A stretch of DNA of 64,000 nt from an uncultured Coriobacteriaceae bacterium (GCA_902778135.1 CACYWP010000018.1:1-64000), one strand, 5' to 3'. Counted from the first letter of the stretch, positions 15,775 through 25,330 are shown. A program made the numbers and translations. Notes: generated by a model from the letters alone, not told the origin.

Positions 15775-16341
15775 GTGGCAGGAACAAGGTTTGGCGGCCG
15801 CACCCTGGCTCGTAGCCAGGCGCTGCAGCTGCTGTTTCAGGCCGAGGCGACCGGTCGCATCGTCGACGACGTCTTGGCGGGAGAGTTTGCGCTCGACGAG
15901 GGTCCGCTGGACGAGTACGCGCGGGAGCTGGCGCTCGGCGCGGACGGCATGCTGCACGAGCTGGATGCCGTCATCGCGGTGACGTCCGCCAACTGGAGCG
16001 TGTCCCGCATGCCCGCAGTCGATCGCAATCTGCTGCGTCTCGCGCTGTACGAGATGCTGTGCGTCGACGAGGTCGATACGGCCGTGGCCATCGACGAGTG
16101 CGTCGAGCTGGCCAAGGCGTACGGCACCGACGAGTCCTCGAGGTTCGTGAACGGCCTGCTGGGCAAGGTGGCGCGCCGCATGGACGCGGGCGAGGACGTC
16201 GTGGCGTCGGCGTTGGAGCAGATGAGCTCCAAGGAGGAGTCGGAGGACCCCGAGGCGGATGCCGAACCCGAGGCGCCCGTCGATGCCCAGGACGACCCTG
16301 CGTCATCCGACGTGGACCTGCCTGACTGGGCGCGGGAGTAG
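15775..16341 (+). CDS. nusB: Transcription antitermination factor NusB
   Basis: NusB forms, with S10/NusE, part of the rRNA antitermination complex at boxA. The N-terminal G-G-R-T-L-A-R-S-Q-A-L-Q-L-L-F-Q segment and the C-terminal S-S-R-F-V-N-G-L-L-G-K motif are diagnostic. At 188 residues it is longer than typical (about 140) because of an acidic tail of about 45 residues rich in D, E and P. The GTG start follows AAGGAG supplied by the end of the upstream gene. xseB begins 3 nt after the stop. Confidence 0.93.
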   Translation: MAGTRFGGRTLARSQALQLLFQAEATGRIVDDVLAGEFALDEGPLDEYARELALGADGMLHELDAVIAVTSANWSVSRMPAVDRNLLRLALYEMLCVDEVDTAVAIDECVELAKAYGTDESSRFVNGLLGKVARRMDAGEDVVASALEQMSSKEESEDPEADAEPEAPVDAQDDPASSDVDLPDWARE

Positions 16342-16344
16342 GCC

Positions 16345-16596
16345 ATGGCACGCAAGCCCGACCTCTCCGCGTACCGGGACTTCGACCAGATCACCGCACG
16401 GCTCGACGAGATCGTCGGGCAGGTGCGTGACAAGGACACGTCGCTCGAACGCTCGCTCGACCTCTTCGACGAGGCCATCGCCTTGGGCTCGAAGGCCGTC
16501 GACATGGTCGACACGACCAACTTCACACCCTCGGAGCTCGAGCGCCTGAAGCCCGACTCGCCCATCGACGCGTCGTCACCCGAAAAGGAAGCATAG
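16345..16596 (+). CDS. xseB: Exodeoxyribonuclease VII small subunit
   Basis: An 83-residue helical protein with the XseB pattern R-L-D-E-I-V-x-x-V (residues about 18-26) and a central S-L-E-R-S-L-D-L-F-D-E-A/G-I-x-L segment. It joins XseA to form the ssDNA exonuclease VII. xseA normally lies just upstream but is absent here, so the large subunit must be encoded elsewhere or be missing. It is closely packed between nusB and tlyA in what looks like one operon. Confidence 0.9.
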   Translation: MARKPDLSAYRDFDQITARLDEIVGQVRDKDTSLERSLDLFDEAIALGSKAVDMVDTTNFTPSELERLKPDSPIDASSPEKEA

Positions 16597-16598
16597 CC

Positions 16599-17357
16599 TT
16601 GCCCCGTCGCGTACGGCTGGATGCCGAGCTCGTCGCACGGGGCTTCTTTCCCTCGGCCAACGACGCGATGCGCGCCATCATGGCGGGGGAGGTGTCCACC
16701 TCGGACCGGCGCCTGACCTCGCCTGGGGAGCAGGTCGTCCCGGGACTGGAGCTGCATGTCCGGGGACGGGTCCCGTATGCCAGCCGTGGAGGCCTCAAGC
16801 TCGATCGCGGGCTGGACCTGCTGGGGGTCGACCCATCCGGACTGGCCTGCGTCGACGTGGGCTGCTCGACGGGCGGGTTCACCGACTGTCTGCTCCAGCA
16901 CGGCGCCGCGAGCGTGCTGGCGGTGGATGTGGGACGCGCCCAGTTCGACTGGAGCCTGCGCCAGGACCCGCGCGTGACGCTCATGGAACGCACCAACATC
17001 GTCGACGTGCCCGACCTCCCGGGCCACCGTGGCGCCTACCAGCTGGCCGTCTGTGACGTGTCGTTCACCTCCGTGGTGACGGTGCTGCCTGCCGTGGTGG
17101 GCCTGCTGGGAGCGGGCGGTACCTTCCTCACGCTGGTCAAGCCCCAGTTCGAGGCCCCGCGCGACCAGGTCGGCGCCGGTGGCGTCGTGCGTGACGAGCG
17201 CGTGCGCCAGGAGGCCCTGCTGCGCGTCTCGCAGGCGATGGAGGATGCCGGCTTCGTGCTTGGGGGATGGTGCGAGAGTCCCATCACCGGGCACAAGGGC
17301 AATGTCGAGTACCTGCTGGTGGGACGACTGGGCGATTCGGGGCAGGCCGCCTGCTGA
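16599..17357 (+). CDS. tlyA: TlyA family rRNA (cytidine-2'-O)-methyltransferase
   Basis: A 252-residue protein with an N-terminal S4 RNA-binding domain (R-L-D-A-E-L-V-A-R-G) and a C-terminal FtsJ-like Rossmann methyltransferase. The SAM motif reads D-V-G-C-S-T-G-G-F-T-D-C; A-V-D-V-G and K-P-Q-F-E segments supply the catalytic tetrad region. TlyA methylates 16S C1409 and 23S C1920, which in mycobacteria gives capreomycin sensitivity. The TTG start is placed after AAAAGGA, 2 nt past xseB; no ATG gives a complete S4 domain. nadK and recN follow, as in many Gram-positives. Confidence 0.93.
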   Translation: MPRRVRLDAELVARGFFPSANDAMRAIMAGEVSTSDRRLTSPGEQVVPGLELHVRGRVPYASRGGLKLDRGLDLLGVDPSGLACVDVGCSTGGFTDCLLQHGAASVLAVDVGRAQFDWSLRQDPRVTLMERTNIVDVPDLPGHRGAYQLAVCDVSFTSVVTVLPAVVGLLGAGGTFLTLVKPQFEAPRDQVGAGGVVRDERVRQEALLRVSQAMEDAGFVLGGWCESPITGHKGNVEYLLVGRLGDSGQAAC

Positions 17358-17456
17358 GGGCATCCTGCGAGGATGGGCCGTCCGTCTCGCTCGCATGTCG
17401 CGTGTCCACATGCTACACTCGATGCATACGTACGTTCGGTTTTTTTGGAGGGTCCC

Positions 17457-18308
17457 ATGAAGGTTCTGCTTGTGCCCAACTACTCGCGTCCCCATGCGGT
17501 CGAGGGCGCCCGCAGCCTGTCCGACTGGCTCGAGGGCGAGGGCGTTGAGGTGCAGTGGGCCCATGACAAGAAGCTCTATCCCGACAGGGTGGTCGACACG
17601 ACCGGGGTGGGGCTGGTGGTGTCGCTGGGCGGCGACGGAACCCTGCTGCGCGCGGCGCACATCGTGGGTTACCAGGAGATCCCGATGCTGGGCCTCTCCT
17701 ACGGGCATCTGGGCTTCCTCACCTGCGGGGGTCCCGACGACCTCATCCAGACGGTCTCCGATGCCCTGGCGGGCGATTTGCACGTCTCCCACCGCATGAC
17801 CCTAGACGTCGAGGTGGAGTTCGAGCGCCCGGACGGGTCGCTGACCACCGAGCACAGCTTCGCCCTCAACGACCTGGCCCTGACGCACGGCATCCGGGGC
17901 GACATGATCGTCTTCGACGTGGCGGTGTCCGGCCATCACATCGACCGCCTGCGCGGCGATGGATTCGTGGTGTCGACGGCGACGGGATCGACGGGCTATG
18001 CGCTATCCGCCGGTGGCCCCATCGTCACGCCCGAGTTCGCCGGCATGGTGTGCGTGCCGGTGGCGTGCCACACCATCACCGCCCGCGCGTTCCTCACCTC
18101 GCCCTCCGACGTCGTGGAGATACGCATCAACCCCGAGCGCCATGCGGACCGCCTCTTCTTCGTCGACGGGCAGCCGATGGGCGAGGGACTGCGTGGCATG
18201 AAGGCCAAGGTCCGGCGGGGCGAGGGGGACATCATCCTGCTCGACCGCAGCGCGCGCAGCTTCTACAAGTCGGTCTCGCGCGTCTTCTACGGCAACACCA
18301 AGCGATAG
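17457..18308 (+). CDS. nadK: NAD kinase
   Basis: NadK phosphorylates NAD to NADP. The 283-residue product has the G-G-D-G-T-L-L-R motif and the downstream T-A-T-G-S-T-G-Y-A-L-S-A-G-G-P signature. The ATG follows TTGGAGGG. A candidate -10 (TACACT, 17414-17419) lies about 40 nt upstream, so the gene may have its own promoter as well as read-through from tlyA. recN follows by 9 nt. Confidence 0.95.
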   Translation: MKVLLVPNYSRPHAVEGARSLSDWLEGEGVEVQWAHDKKLYPDRVVDTTGVGLVVSLGGDGTLLRAAHIVGYQEIPMLGLSYGHLGFLTCGGPDDLIQTVSDALAGDLHVSHRMTLDVEVEFERPDGSLTTEHSFALNDLALTHGIRGDMIVFDVAVSGHHIDRLRGDGFVVSTATGSTGYALSAGGPIVTPEFAGMVCVPVACHTITARAFLTSPSDVVEIRINPERHADRLFFVDGQPMGEGLRGMKAKVRRGEGDIILLDRSARSFYKSVSRVFYGNTKR

Positions 18309-18317
18309 GCGACATCG

Positions 18318-19952
18318 ATGATTGACGAGCTGCATGTCCAGAACGTCGCGCTGATCAAGGATGCGACGCTGGTGCCCTCTGCCGGCCTGACCGTTCTGAC
18401 CGGTGAGACCGGAGCGGGCAAGACGGCGCTGCTCAGCGCCATCAAGCTGCTGGTGGGCGAGCGTGCGGACGCATCGGCGGTGCGCGAGGGCTCCGATGCC
18501 CTGCAGGTGGAGGCACGCGTCTTCACGGCCGACGGCGATCCGGACGGGACCGTCATCCGCCGTCGCGTCGAGGCGGCCGGACGGGGTCGCGTGCAGATCG
18601 ACGGGCGCATGGCATCGGTCCGCGAGCTGGCCAGCGGCATCGGTTCGACGATCGACCTCTGCGGCCAGCACGAGCACCAGCGTCTGCTGGACCCAGCGAT
18701 GCACCTGCAGCTGCTGGACTCCTGGGCGGGCGATCGCGTCGCCGGTGTCCGCGAGGCCTACGCCTCGGCGCTCTCCGATGCACGGGCCGCCCAGAGGGAG
18801 CTGGACCGCATCTCCGACATGAGCAAGGCCGCGGGCGAGCGTCTGGATGACGCCGCCTTCGTGCTGCGACGCATCGACGAGGTCAGGCCCAGCATGGAGG
18901 AGCTGGAGGAGCTGGAGACCAGCCTGCCCCGCGCCGAGCATGCGGAGTCGCTGCTGCGGGCCGTGGGCGGAGCCTACGAGGGCGTGTGGGGAGATGGCGG
19001 TGCCAGCGACGCCCTCAACGACGCAATCGGCTGGCTGCGCGAGGCCTCATCCTTCGACACGACCCTTGACGCGCTGGCAGACCGTCTGGAAAGCGCGCTC
19101 ATCGACATCGAGGACGTTGCCTCCGACCTGCGCGACTATCGCGATTCGGTGGAGCTCGACCCGGAGGAGCTGGACCGCATGCAGTCCCGCATGGCCTCCT
19201 TCCAGGGGCTGATGCGCACCTATGGCCCGCACATGGAGGACGTGCTGCGTCGTCGCGCCGAGGCTGCCGAGCTCGTCGCTGCCGCACAGGATGGCGGCGA
19301 GCTGCTGCGCAAGGCGCGTCGCGCCGTCCAGGCGGCAGAGGATCGGCTGGCGCGGGCCGCGGACGCCCTGGACGCCGCTCGCGGCCAGGTGGCACCCGAG
19401 CTGGCACGGGCGGTCAGTGCCCAGATGGCCTATCTCGAGATGGGCAGCGCCGAGCTGTCCGTGCAGTGCGAGCGTCTGCCGCGTGCCCAATGGACGGTCG
19501 CGGGTCCCAGCAAGGTCGAGCTGCTCTATCGCCCGGCAGCGGGGCTGACGGCCCGCCCCCTGCGCCGCATCGCCTCGGGCGGCGAGGTCAGCCGCGTGAT
19601 GCTGGCGTGCAAGGTGGTGCTGGGCGAGGCCGACGGAACCGAGACGCTGGTGTTCGACGAGGTGGACGCGGGCGTCGGTGGCGCAACGGCGGTCGCGCTG
19701 GCCCAGGTGCTGGCGCGCCTGTCCAAGACGCACCAGGTCATCGTGGTCACCCATCTCGCGCAGGTCGCCGTCATGGGCGAACGTCACTACCTGGTGCGCA
19801 AGTCGGAGGGTGACATCCCCGAGACCTCCCTGGTGGAGCTGGACGAGGAGGGACGCGTGGCCGAGGTCGCCCGCATGCTGTCGGGCGACACGAGCGACGC
19901 CTCGCTCGCCCATGCCCGCGAGATGCTGGCGGAACGCCTCGGGCGAGACTAG
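18318..19952 (+). CDS. recN: DNA repair protein RecN
   Basis: RecN is an SMC-like ATPase that acts early at double-strand breaks. The 544-residue product starts M-I-D-E-L-H-V-Q-N-V-A-L-I and has the Walker A G-E-T-G-A-G-K-T at about residue 31. A long coiled-coil region follows, then C-terminal ABC signature (A-S-G-G-E-V-S-R) and Walker B (L-V-F-D-E-V-D-A-G-V-G-G) motifs. The ATG sits 9 nt after nadK. The next genes are convergent, so this closes the efp-to-recN block. Confidence 0.96.
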   Translation: MIDELHVQNVALIKDATLVPSAGLTVLTGETGAGKTALLSAIKLLVGERADASAVREGSDALQVEARVFTADGDPDGTVIRRRVEAAGRGRVQIDGRMASVRELASGIGSTIDLCGQHEHQRLLDPAMHLQLLDSWAGDRVAGVREAYASALSDARAAQRELDRISDMSKAAGERLDDAAFVLRRIDEVRPSMEELEELETSLPRAEHAESLLRAVGGAYEGVWGDGGASDALNDAIGWLREASSFDTTLDALADRLESALIDIEDVASDLRDYRDSVELDPEELDRMQSRMASFQGLMRTYGPHMEDVLRRRAEAAELVAAAQDGGELLRKARRAVQAAEDRLARAADALDAARGQVAPELARAVSAQMAYLEMGSAELSVQCERLPRAQWTVAGPSKVELLYRPAAGLTARPLRRIASGGEVSRVMLACKVVLGEADGTETLVFDEVDAGVGGATAVALAQVLARLSKTHQVIVVTHLAQVAVMGERHYLVRKSEGDIPETSLVELDEEGRVAEVARMLSGDTSDASLAHAREMLAERLGRD

Positions 19953-19979
19953 CCCTTCGACGGCACGTCCCGGACGCGA

Positions 19980-20420
19980 TCAGCAGAGCGCGGCAAGGGC
20001 GGTGACGGCGGCGATGGCAGGTAGGTAGCCGATGGCGTCGAGTCGCAGGTCTGCCGCATCGAAATGACGGCCTGGGACGAACGCCTTGTGCGCCTCGTCG
20101 GCGACCGAGGCAGCCAGGCAGCCCACGAGCGCGAGCAGTGACGAGCGGGGGCCGGCCCCGAACAGCATGGCCGTCGCGACCGCACACGCCAGGCCCAGCA
20201 CCGCATACTCCGCGACATGGGCCAGGCGTCTGATGGTGAGGCCAAGCCAGGTGGGCTCCCCGATATCCCCGGTGCCCGTGGGAGGCACGATGCGCATCAG
20301 CAGGCGCTCGGTGCGCAGGGCAAGGTCCTGTGTCCCGGCGATTCCCTGGTGGGCCAGGGCATAGATGGCTGCGAGCACGACCGCGACGGTGACGAGGGCG
20401 ATGATGGCTTGTGCGCTCAT
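19980..20420 (-). CDS. VanZ-like family membrane protein
   Basis: A 146-residue protein with about four TM segments and the VanZ pattern: R-x-x-A-H-x-x-E-Y-A-x-L-G, then (V/S)-x-D-E-x-H-x-x-F-V-P-G-R-x-F-D-x-x-D-x-x-x-D-x-x-G-Y near the C-terminus. VanZ proteins are linked to teicoplanin tolerance and envelope functions, but most family members have no known role. It follows the lipoprotein hydrolase by 42 nt on the same strand and is probably co-transcribed with it. It converges with recN. Confidence 0.82.
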   Translation of the reverse strand: MSAQAIIALVTVAVVLAAIYALAHQGIAGTQDLALRTERLLMRIVPPTGTGDIGEPTWLGLTIRRLAHVAEYAVLGLACAVATAMLFGAGPRSSLLALVGCLAASVADEAHKAFVPGRHFDAADLRLDAIGYLPAIAAVTALAALC

Positions 20421-20462
20421 GGTGTGACCAGTCGTGGCGACGGCGCGATGGCCGGCATCCCG

Positions 20463-21920
20463 TCAGAGCGATGCGTCACGTTCGGCCTGCGTCTCGTCCT
20501 CGACGGGCTCGGGGGGACGGACGCACTGGGCGATGAAGTCGAAGGCCTTCAGGCCGTCCTCGTTGCAGGAGCACTCGTTGTTGTGGAAGTAGATCCAGCT
20601 CCAGTGGCCCTTGTACTGGTAGGGGTTGCCCTCGTCGTCGAAGTACTCCCCCGAGGTGTCGATGACGTGGTCGGTCGTGGAGTAGTGCAGGGTCTCGTCG
20701 GTCTTTCCGGCGGCACGCAGGCGCTCGATGGTGGGCAGCTCGCACGCCTGGGGCTCGACGACGGTGTCGTCCTCGGACCAGACGAAGTACATCGGCAGGT
20801 CCCGCAGGCTCTCGATCTGGGCATCCGTGATGAGGACGCTGGGAACGGCCTCGCAGATGGGGACGATGCCCGCGTAGCGCTGGGGGCGGTTGATGGCCAG
20901 GTTCATGACCATGAACCCGCCGTTCGAGGCTCCCACCAGCACGACCTTGTTCGCTCCGACGATCTCGGCGCGATAGTCGATGAACTCCTCGAGCGAGGAG
21001 GTGTAGAACGAGTTGACGTAGTCGGAGTTGCTGGCCTTGATGTAGGTGTAGTCCCCGTAGACGTCCATCCACATGGTCGGGCACTGCGGAACGAGGATGT
21101 GCGCCCCGCCGACGGTGTCCTGGAACTCGTCCTCGGAGAGGGCGACGACCTTGCTGGCAAGGATGGGTATCTGGGCGTTGGAGCCGCCTGCTCGTCCCTC
21201 TGCCGAGGCGTGCAGCCATACCACCAGGGTGCCGCATTCCCGCGGGGGGTCATATGCGGCATAGGGATAGACCGTCCCGTCGGAGGTGGTGTGGGAGTCG
21301 ATGCTCCATGCGTCTGCCGAGGTGGTGCGCTCGGTGGGTTCGGGGTCGATGGCCAGCGCCTCGACGTCCTCTCCCTTGCTGGTCAGGATCACGTCCTCTG
21401 CCAGGGAGATGAGCAGCTGGTACGGGTTCGACCATAGGTTGCGTCGGGAGGTTCCCGCATAGAGGATGGGGGAGCCTTCGGTGGGGCTGCAGGTCAGCTC
21501 CATGACGAAGGTGTCGGATGGCCGGGAGGTCTTCCTGCCCTGGTCGTCGACCAGATAGGCCGCCACTACCTCGCGCTCGTATGCGGCCTGGATGACGGGC
21601 GTGTCGGCTGCGGTCCAGTCGGTGTCCTGCTTGACCTCGGTGACGGTTAGGTCTCTGGCGGCTATCGCATCGATGGGGGATTCGAGCGTGACGGTGACCT
21701 TGTCCACGCCGGCGCCCCAGTCGTAGCCCTGCACATGGATGGCGCAGGTGCCCGCAAGCCCCTCGACGGCATCCTCGGCGTTGATCTGTGCGGCATCGGA
21801 GACCCCGGCGGAATCGTCACCCTCGTCGGCATTGCTGCCGCATCCCGACAGCGCGAGACCCGCACCAGCCATGGACGCGATGAACGAGCGGCGTGTCATA
21901 CGGGCAATTCTCTGTGTCAT
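20463..21920 (-). CDS. Lipid-anchored alpha/beta hydrolase (esterase/peptidase-like)
   Basis: The 485-residue protein begins with M-T-R-R-S-F (twin-arginine-like) followed by a hydrophobic stretch and the lipobox L-S-G-C. It is therefore probably exported, perhaps via Tat, and lipid-anchored. An N-terminal Ig-like beta domain precedes a hydrolase domain with the nucleophile elbow G-A-S-N-G-G (Ser about 332), an acid candidate in W-S-E-D-D-T, and a His near K-G-H-W-S-W. This resembles secreted prolyl-oligopeptidase/depolymerase-type esterases. Substrate is unknown. GAGGAAG precedes the ATG; longer in-frame starts lack a signal peptide at the N-terminus. Confidence 0.8.
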   Translation of the reverse strand: MTQRIARMTRRSFIASMAGAGLALSGCGSNADEGDDSAGVSDAAQINAEDAVEGLAGTCAIHVQGYDWGAGVDKVTVTLESPIDAIAARDLTVTEVKQDTDWTAADTPVIQAAYEREVVAAYLVDDQGRKTSRPSDTFVMELTCSPTEGSPILYAGTSRRNLWSNPYQLLISLAEDVILTSKGEDVEALAIDPEPTERTTSADAWSIDSHTTSDGTVYPYAAYDPPRECGTLVVWLHASAEGRAGGSNAQIPILASKVVALSEDEFQDTVGGAHILVPQCPTMWMDVYGDYTYIKASNSDYVNSFYTSSLEEFIDYRAEIVGANKVVLVGASNGGFMVMNLAINRPQRYAGIVPICEAVPSVLITDAQIESLRDLPMYFVWSEDDTVVEPQACELPTIERLRAAGKTDETLHYSTTDHVIDTSGEYFDDEGNPYQYKGHWSWIYFHNNECSCNEDGLKAFDFIAQCVRPPEPVEDETQAERDASL

Positions 21921-22199
21921 GGTCACTTCCTCACAACCGAACCGTCCTGATAACTCTAGCCCACCCATGTGGTGGGATTGTCGGGCATCAGGGCACCATC
22001 GGAATAACTTGTCCGTTTGAAGGGCCCGGCGGCGCGACGGAAGCATGACCAGGCACGTCGTTTTTCCGGTCTGCCAGCAGCGGAGCTCGGGGAAGGACGT
22101 CCGCTTTCGCCCCAAGGCCTCCGTCGGTCGGCCAGATGCGCTACTGTTAGGGTGCTCCGACACCTACGTCCTGCGATGCCATCGTGAGAGGGGACCGTC

Positions 22200-23306
22200 A
22201 TGCCCACCATATCCAAGATCGTCATCACCGGCGGCCCCTGCGGAGGCAAGACCACCGCGCTCACGCGCATCCAGACGGCCCTGTCGCACCTGGGCTACGT
22301 GGTGCTGGTGGTGCCCGAGACGGCGACGGCGCTCATCAGCGGTGGGGTGGCCCCTTGGACCTGCGGCTCCAACGAGGAGTACCAGAAGTGCCAGATGAAG
22401 ATGCAGCTGCAGAAGGAGCGCGTCTTCGAGCAGGCTGCGGCGACCATGCCCAGCGACAAGATCGTGATCGTGTGCGACCGCGGCGAGCTGGACAACAGGG
22501 CCTACATGACCGACGAGGAGTTTGCCAACGTCCTGGACTACCTGGGTATGAACGAGGCCGAGCTGCGCGATGGCTACGATGCCGTGTTCCACCTGGTTAC
22601 GGCCGCCAAGGGCGCTGAGCAGTTCTACACGCTGGAGAACAACGGCGCCCGCTACGAGACGGTGGAGCAGGCCCGCGAGCTGGACGACAAGTTCATCGAG
22701 GCGTGGACGGGCCACCCGCACTTCCGCGTGATCGACAACCGCAGCGACTTCGAGGGAAAGCTGCGCCAGCTGATTCGCGAGATCACCTACTTCCTGGGCG
22801 AGCTCGCACCCTACGAGATGGAGCGCAAGTTCCTCATCGAGTTCCCCGACCTGGAATGGCTGGAGAGCCTGCCCGCCTGCCAGAAGGTGCCCATCGTGCA
22901 GTACTACCTGCGCTCCGACCCTGATCGCGAGATCCGCATCCGGCAGCGCGGCAAGTCGGGGGAGGCCATCTTCACCTTCACCGAGAAGGCCATCGAGGGC
23001 ACGCACAAGCATCTGGTGCGTCAGCGCCGCCTGACCGAGCGCGAGTACGAGATGCTGCTGCTCCAGGCAGACCCCAAGATGCGCTGCATCGAGAAGACCC
23101 GATACTGCCTGACCCACGAGGGGCAGTACTTCGAGATCGACGTCTTCCCCTGCTGGGATGACCAGGCCATCTGCGAGATAGAGCTGTCGAGCGAGGACAT
23201 CCCGGTCAACTTCCCTGCCGAGCTGAAGGTCATGCGCGAGGTGACTGGCGACCCGATGTACCGCAATGCGGTGATCGCCTCCAAGCCGAAGGGCGCCACC
23301 CACTAG
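22200..23306 (+). CDS. AAA/P-loop + CYTH-like protein, paralog A (Ttd14-like)
   Basis: The 368-residue product has a P-loop G-G-P-C-G-G-K-T at residues 11-18, then a kinase-like domain with V-C-D-R-G-x-L-D and D-A-V-F-H-L-V-T segments. The second half is CYTH-like, opening with E-M-E-R-K-F-L-I, which fits the ExExK signature of triphosphate-binding CYTH enzymes, and ending in F-E-I-D-V-F-x-x-W-D-D-Q-A. The architecture matches the AAA_28 + CYTH (Ttd14-like) family, whose bacterial role is unknown. A same-length paralog lies 2.7 kb downstream. The ATG follows GAGAGGGG. Confidence 0.82.
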   Translation: MPTISKIVITGGPCGGKTTALTRIQTALSHLGYVVLVVPETATALISGGVAPWTCGSNEEYQKCQMKMQLQKERVFEQAAATMPSDKIVIVCDRGELDNRAYMTDEEFANVLDYLGMNEAELRDGYDAVFHLVTAAKGAEQFYTLENNGARYETVEQARELDDKFIEAWTGHPHFRVIDNRSDFEGKLRQLIREITYFLGELAPYEMERKFLIEFPDLEWLESLPACQKVPIVQYYLRSDPDREIRIRQRGKSGEAIFTFTEKAIEGTHKHLVRQRRLTEREYEMLLLQADPKMRCIEKTRYCLTHEGQYFEIDVFPCWDDQAICEIELSSEDIPVNFPAELKVMREVTGDPMYRNAVIASKPKGATH

Positions 23307-23359
23307 GCGTGTCCGCCTCAAGGCATCTCTGTCATTCCGTCCACCGGCAAGGGGAGACC

Positions 23360-24487
23360 GTGAAAAAGAAACGGCAGTTCATCCGCACGAGCCGCTATAG
23401 TCGCTGGCGCTTCCTTCGGTGGTTTGCATGGCTGGTGCCCGTGGTCAACGCCGTGCGCGCCTGGAACATGAACCATGAGGTCTTTCTGGACGCGGCGGCA
23501 AACGCCTCCGACCCCACGCTTGGCCTGGTGGTGGCCTCGCTGATACTGGTGCTCGAGGTGACGGTCGCCAGCTTTCCCTTCTTCTTCTTGTGGTGGTTCG
23601 TGTGCACGATGCTCATGTCGCGCGCACGTCGCGAGGCGAGCTTCGCGCCCACTCGAGACCTCGAGTACTATCGCGAGCAGCTGAGGGGCCTCTCTGCCGT
23701 GCAGGTGAGCCTGCTTGCCGACCTGCGGATAGAGCCGCGCGAGGATGCGGCGGCCACGCTCTTGGCACTCGAGCGTCGGGGCGTCGTGAGCACGGAGGGC
23801 GAGCAGGTGCATGTGATTGACGCCGACAGGCTGCAGGGCCTGTCGCAGAGTGACCGCTTGCTGGTGCAGCTTGCCGCTGCCGGCGAGCTTGGCATCGCCA
23901 CCTACAAGAGATGGGCAGACCTCGCAGAGCAAGAGGCCATTGATGGAATCCATCTGCGCAGGATTGGGAAGGCGGATGGCACTGCTGCAACGGGTTGCAG
24001 CTGGTTCCTGCGGGGCTGCGGGACGGGCTGTCTCATGGTCGTGGCGCTCAGCGGCATGTTCGCGCTGTTCTCGGCAACCTTCGGCAAGCAGCTGATGGAC
24101 CTGCTCGACACGGCGGAGACCGACTACGAGATGGTCGCGCTGATGGTCGAGGACCCGTTCTTCGCCCTGCAGCTGTTGACCATGTCGGCGATCGCCGTGG
24201 TGATGGCCGTGGCGTTCCTGCTGCCGCTGATCGACACCGTGCGCGGCCTTGTGGAGAACGGCGACGCCTCCCGTCATCTCAGGCGCACGCCGCTGGGCGA
24301 GCAGGAGGCCGAGTGCGTCTATGGAATCCGCAACTTCCTGCGTGACTTCACGGCACTCTCGGATGCCGACCGACGAGCCCTTTTCCTCTGGGACGACTTC
24401 CTGGTGTATGCGGTTGCCTTGGGCCAGAACCGGCAGGTGGTAGACGAGCTGGTGCGAATCTGGAGGAGCAGCGAGCAGCAGGAGTAG
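23360..24487 (+). CDS. DUF2207-like multi-pass membrane protein
   Basis: The 375-residue protein is basic at the N-terminus, with a TM around residues 15-35, another near 60-85, a soluble winged-helix-like stretch, then two TM helices near 220-300. The C-terminal L-S-D-A-D-R-R-A-L-F-L-W-D-D-F-L-V-Y-A-V-A-L-G segment matches the end of DUF2207-type proteins, although the N-terminal extracellular domain of that family is not evident. Function is unknown. The GTG start was chosen because it has AAGGGGAG at good spacing; the upstream ATG lacks one. It lies between the two Ttd14-like paralogs. Confidence 0.7.
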   Translation: MKKKRQFIRTSRYSRWRFLRWFAWLVPVVNAVRAWNMNHEVFLDAAANASDPTLGLVVASLILVLEVTVASFPFFFLWWFVCTMLMSRARREASFAPTRDLEYYREQLRGLSAVQVSLLADLRIEPREDAAATLLALERRGVVSTEGEQVHVIDADRLQGLSQSDRLLVQLAAAGELGIATYKRWADLAEQEAIDGIHLRRIGKADGTAATGCSWFLRGCGTGCLMVVALSGMFALFSATFGKQLMDLLDTAETDYEMVALMVEDPFFALQLLTMSAIAVVMAVAFLLPLIDTVRGLVENGDASRHLRRTPLGEQEAECVYGIRNFLRDFTALSDADRRALFLWDDFLVYAVALGQNRQVVDELVRIWRSSEQQE

Positions 24488-24571
24488 CGCTGGTCGCCGT
24501 GATGGTCATGTGTTTCATGTATCCTGTCATGCGGCCGCGAATGCAACACCATCCGTGAGGAGACTCGGCTG

Positions 24572-25330
24572 ATGAAAGGCGTACACAGGGGACGGCGGTG
24601 GGCAAGGCGGGCGCTCCTGGCAGTGTTTGCGCTGGTCATGTTGCTGACCTGCGCGGGCATCTGGTACGTGAGCGACTTCTACCATGCGGACGGGACAGCA
24701 CTGGCGGCAAGGGCCGATGCCGACGGCGACGCGGATGGCGTGGAGGTGCGGGAGCTTTCCGAGAGGCTGGTCGCCTTCGTGCCCGACAGGCCCGTGGCCG
24801 GATTGGTCTTCTATCCCGGGGCAAAGGTCGAGGCCACCTCCTACGCACCATTGCTGACGAAGTGCGCCGAGCGGGGGATGCTGTGCGTGCTGGTGTGCCC
24901 GCGGCTCAACATCGCCCTGTTGGACGCAGATGCCGCCGAAGGGGTGCAGGAGGCGTTTCCCGACGTGGACGAGTGGATGATTGGCGGGCATTCGCTGGGC
25001 GGCGTGGCCGCGTGCTCCTATGTGGCCGGGCATGAGGGCGAGTATCGCGATCTGGTGCTGCTGGCATCGTATCCCGCTGCCGACCTGTCCGACTTCGATG
25101 GGGAGTGCCTGTTGCTGGTTGGGACCGAGGACGGGGTCCTGAACTGGGAAAGCTATGAAGAGTCCGCCGCTCGTCTGCCTGCGAGGACGCGTGAGGAGCG
25201 CATTGACGGGGGCAACCACGCCAACTACGGCAACTACGGTGCCCAGGCAGGCGATGGTGATGCGACGATATCCCGCGATGAGCAGCAGCGCCAGAGCGTC
25301 GAGGCGATTCTCTCCCTAGTGGGGGACTGA
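24572..25330 (+). CDS. Membrane-anchored alpha/beta hydrolase
   Basis: The 252-residue protein has one N-terminal TM (residues about 12-33), so it is probably tethered facing outward. The hydrolase domain shows G-G-H-S-L-G-G (nucleophile Ser), a G-T-E-D-G acid region and a late G-G-N-H-A-N-Y-G with the candidate catalytic His. This is the alpha/beta-hydrolase 5 pattern (PF12695-like); substrate unknown. GAGGAG precedes the ATG. A TATCCT at 24520-24525 may be its -10. It is followed by the large palindromic repeat region. Confidence 0.82.
   Translation: MKGVHRGRRWARRALLAVFALVMLLTCAGIWYVSDFYHADGTALAARADADGDADGVEVRELSERLVAFVPDRPVAGLVFYPGAKVEATSYAPLLTKCAERGMLCVLVCPRLNIALLDADAAEGVQEAFPDVDEWMIGGHSLGGVAACSYVAGHEGEYRDLVLLASYPAADLSDFDGECLLLVGTEDGVLNWESYEESAARLPARTREERIDGGNHANYGNYGAQAGDGDATISRDEQQRQSVEAILSLVGD

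Noticed and set aside
20217..21437. A 406-codon plus-strand frame opposite the lipoprotein hydrolase
   Set aside because: The minus strand encodes a signal peptide, lipobox and catalytic elbow in one frame; the plus-strand translation is Val/Gly/Asp-rich antisense composition.
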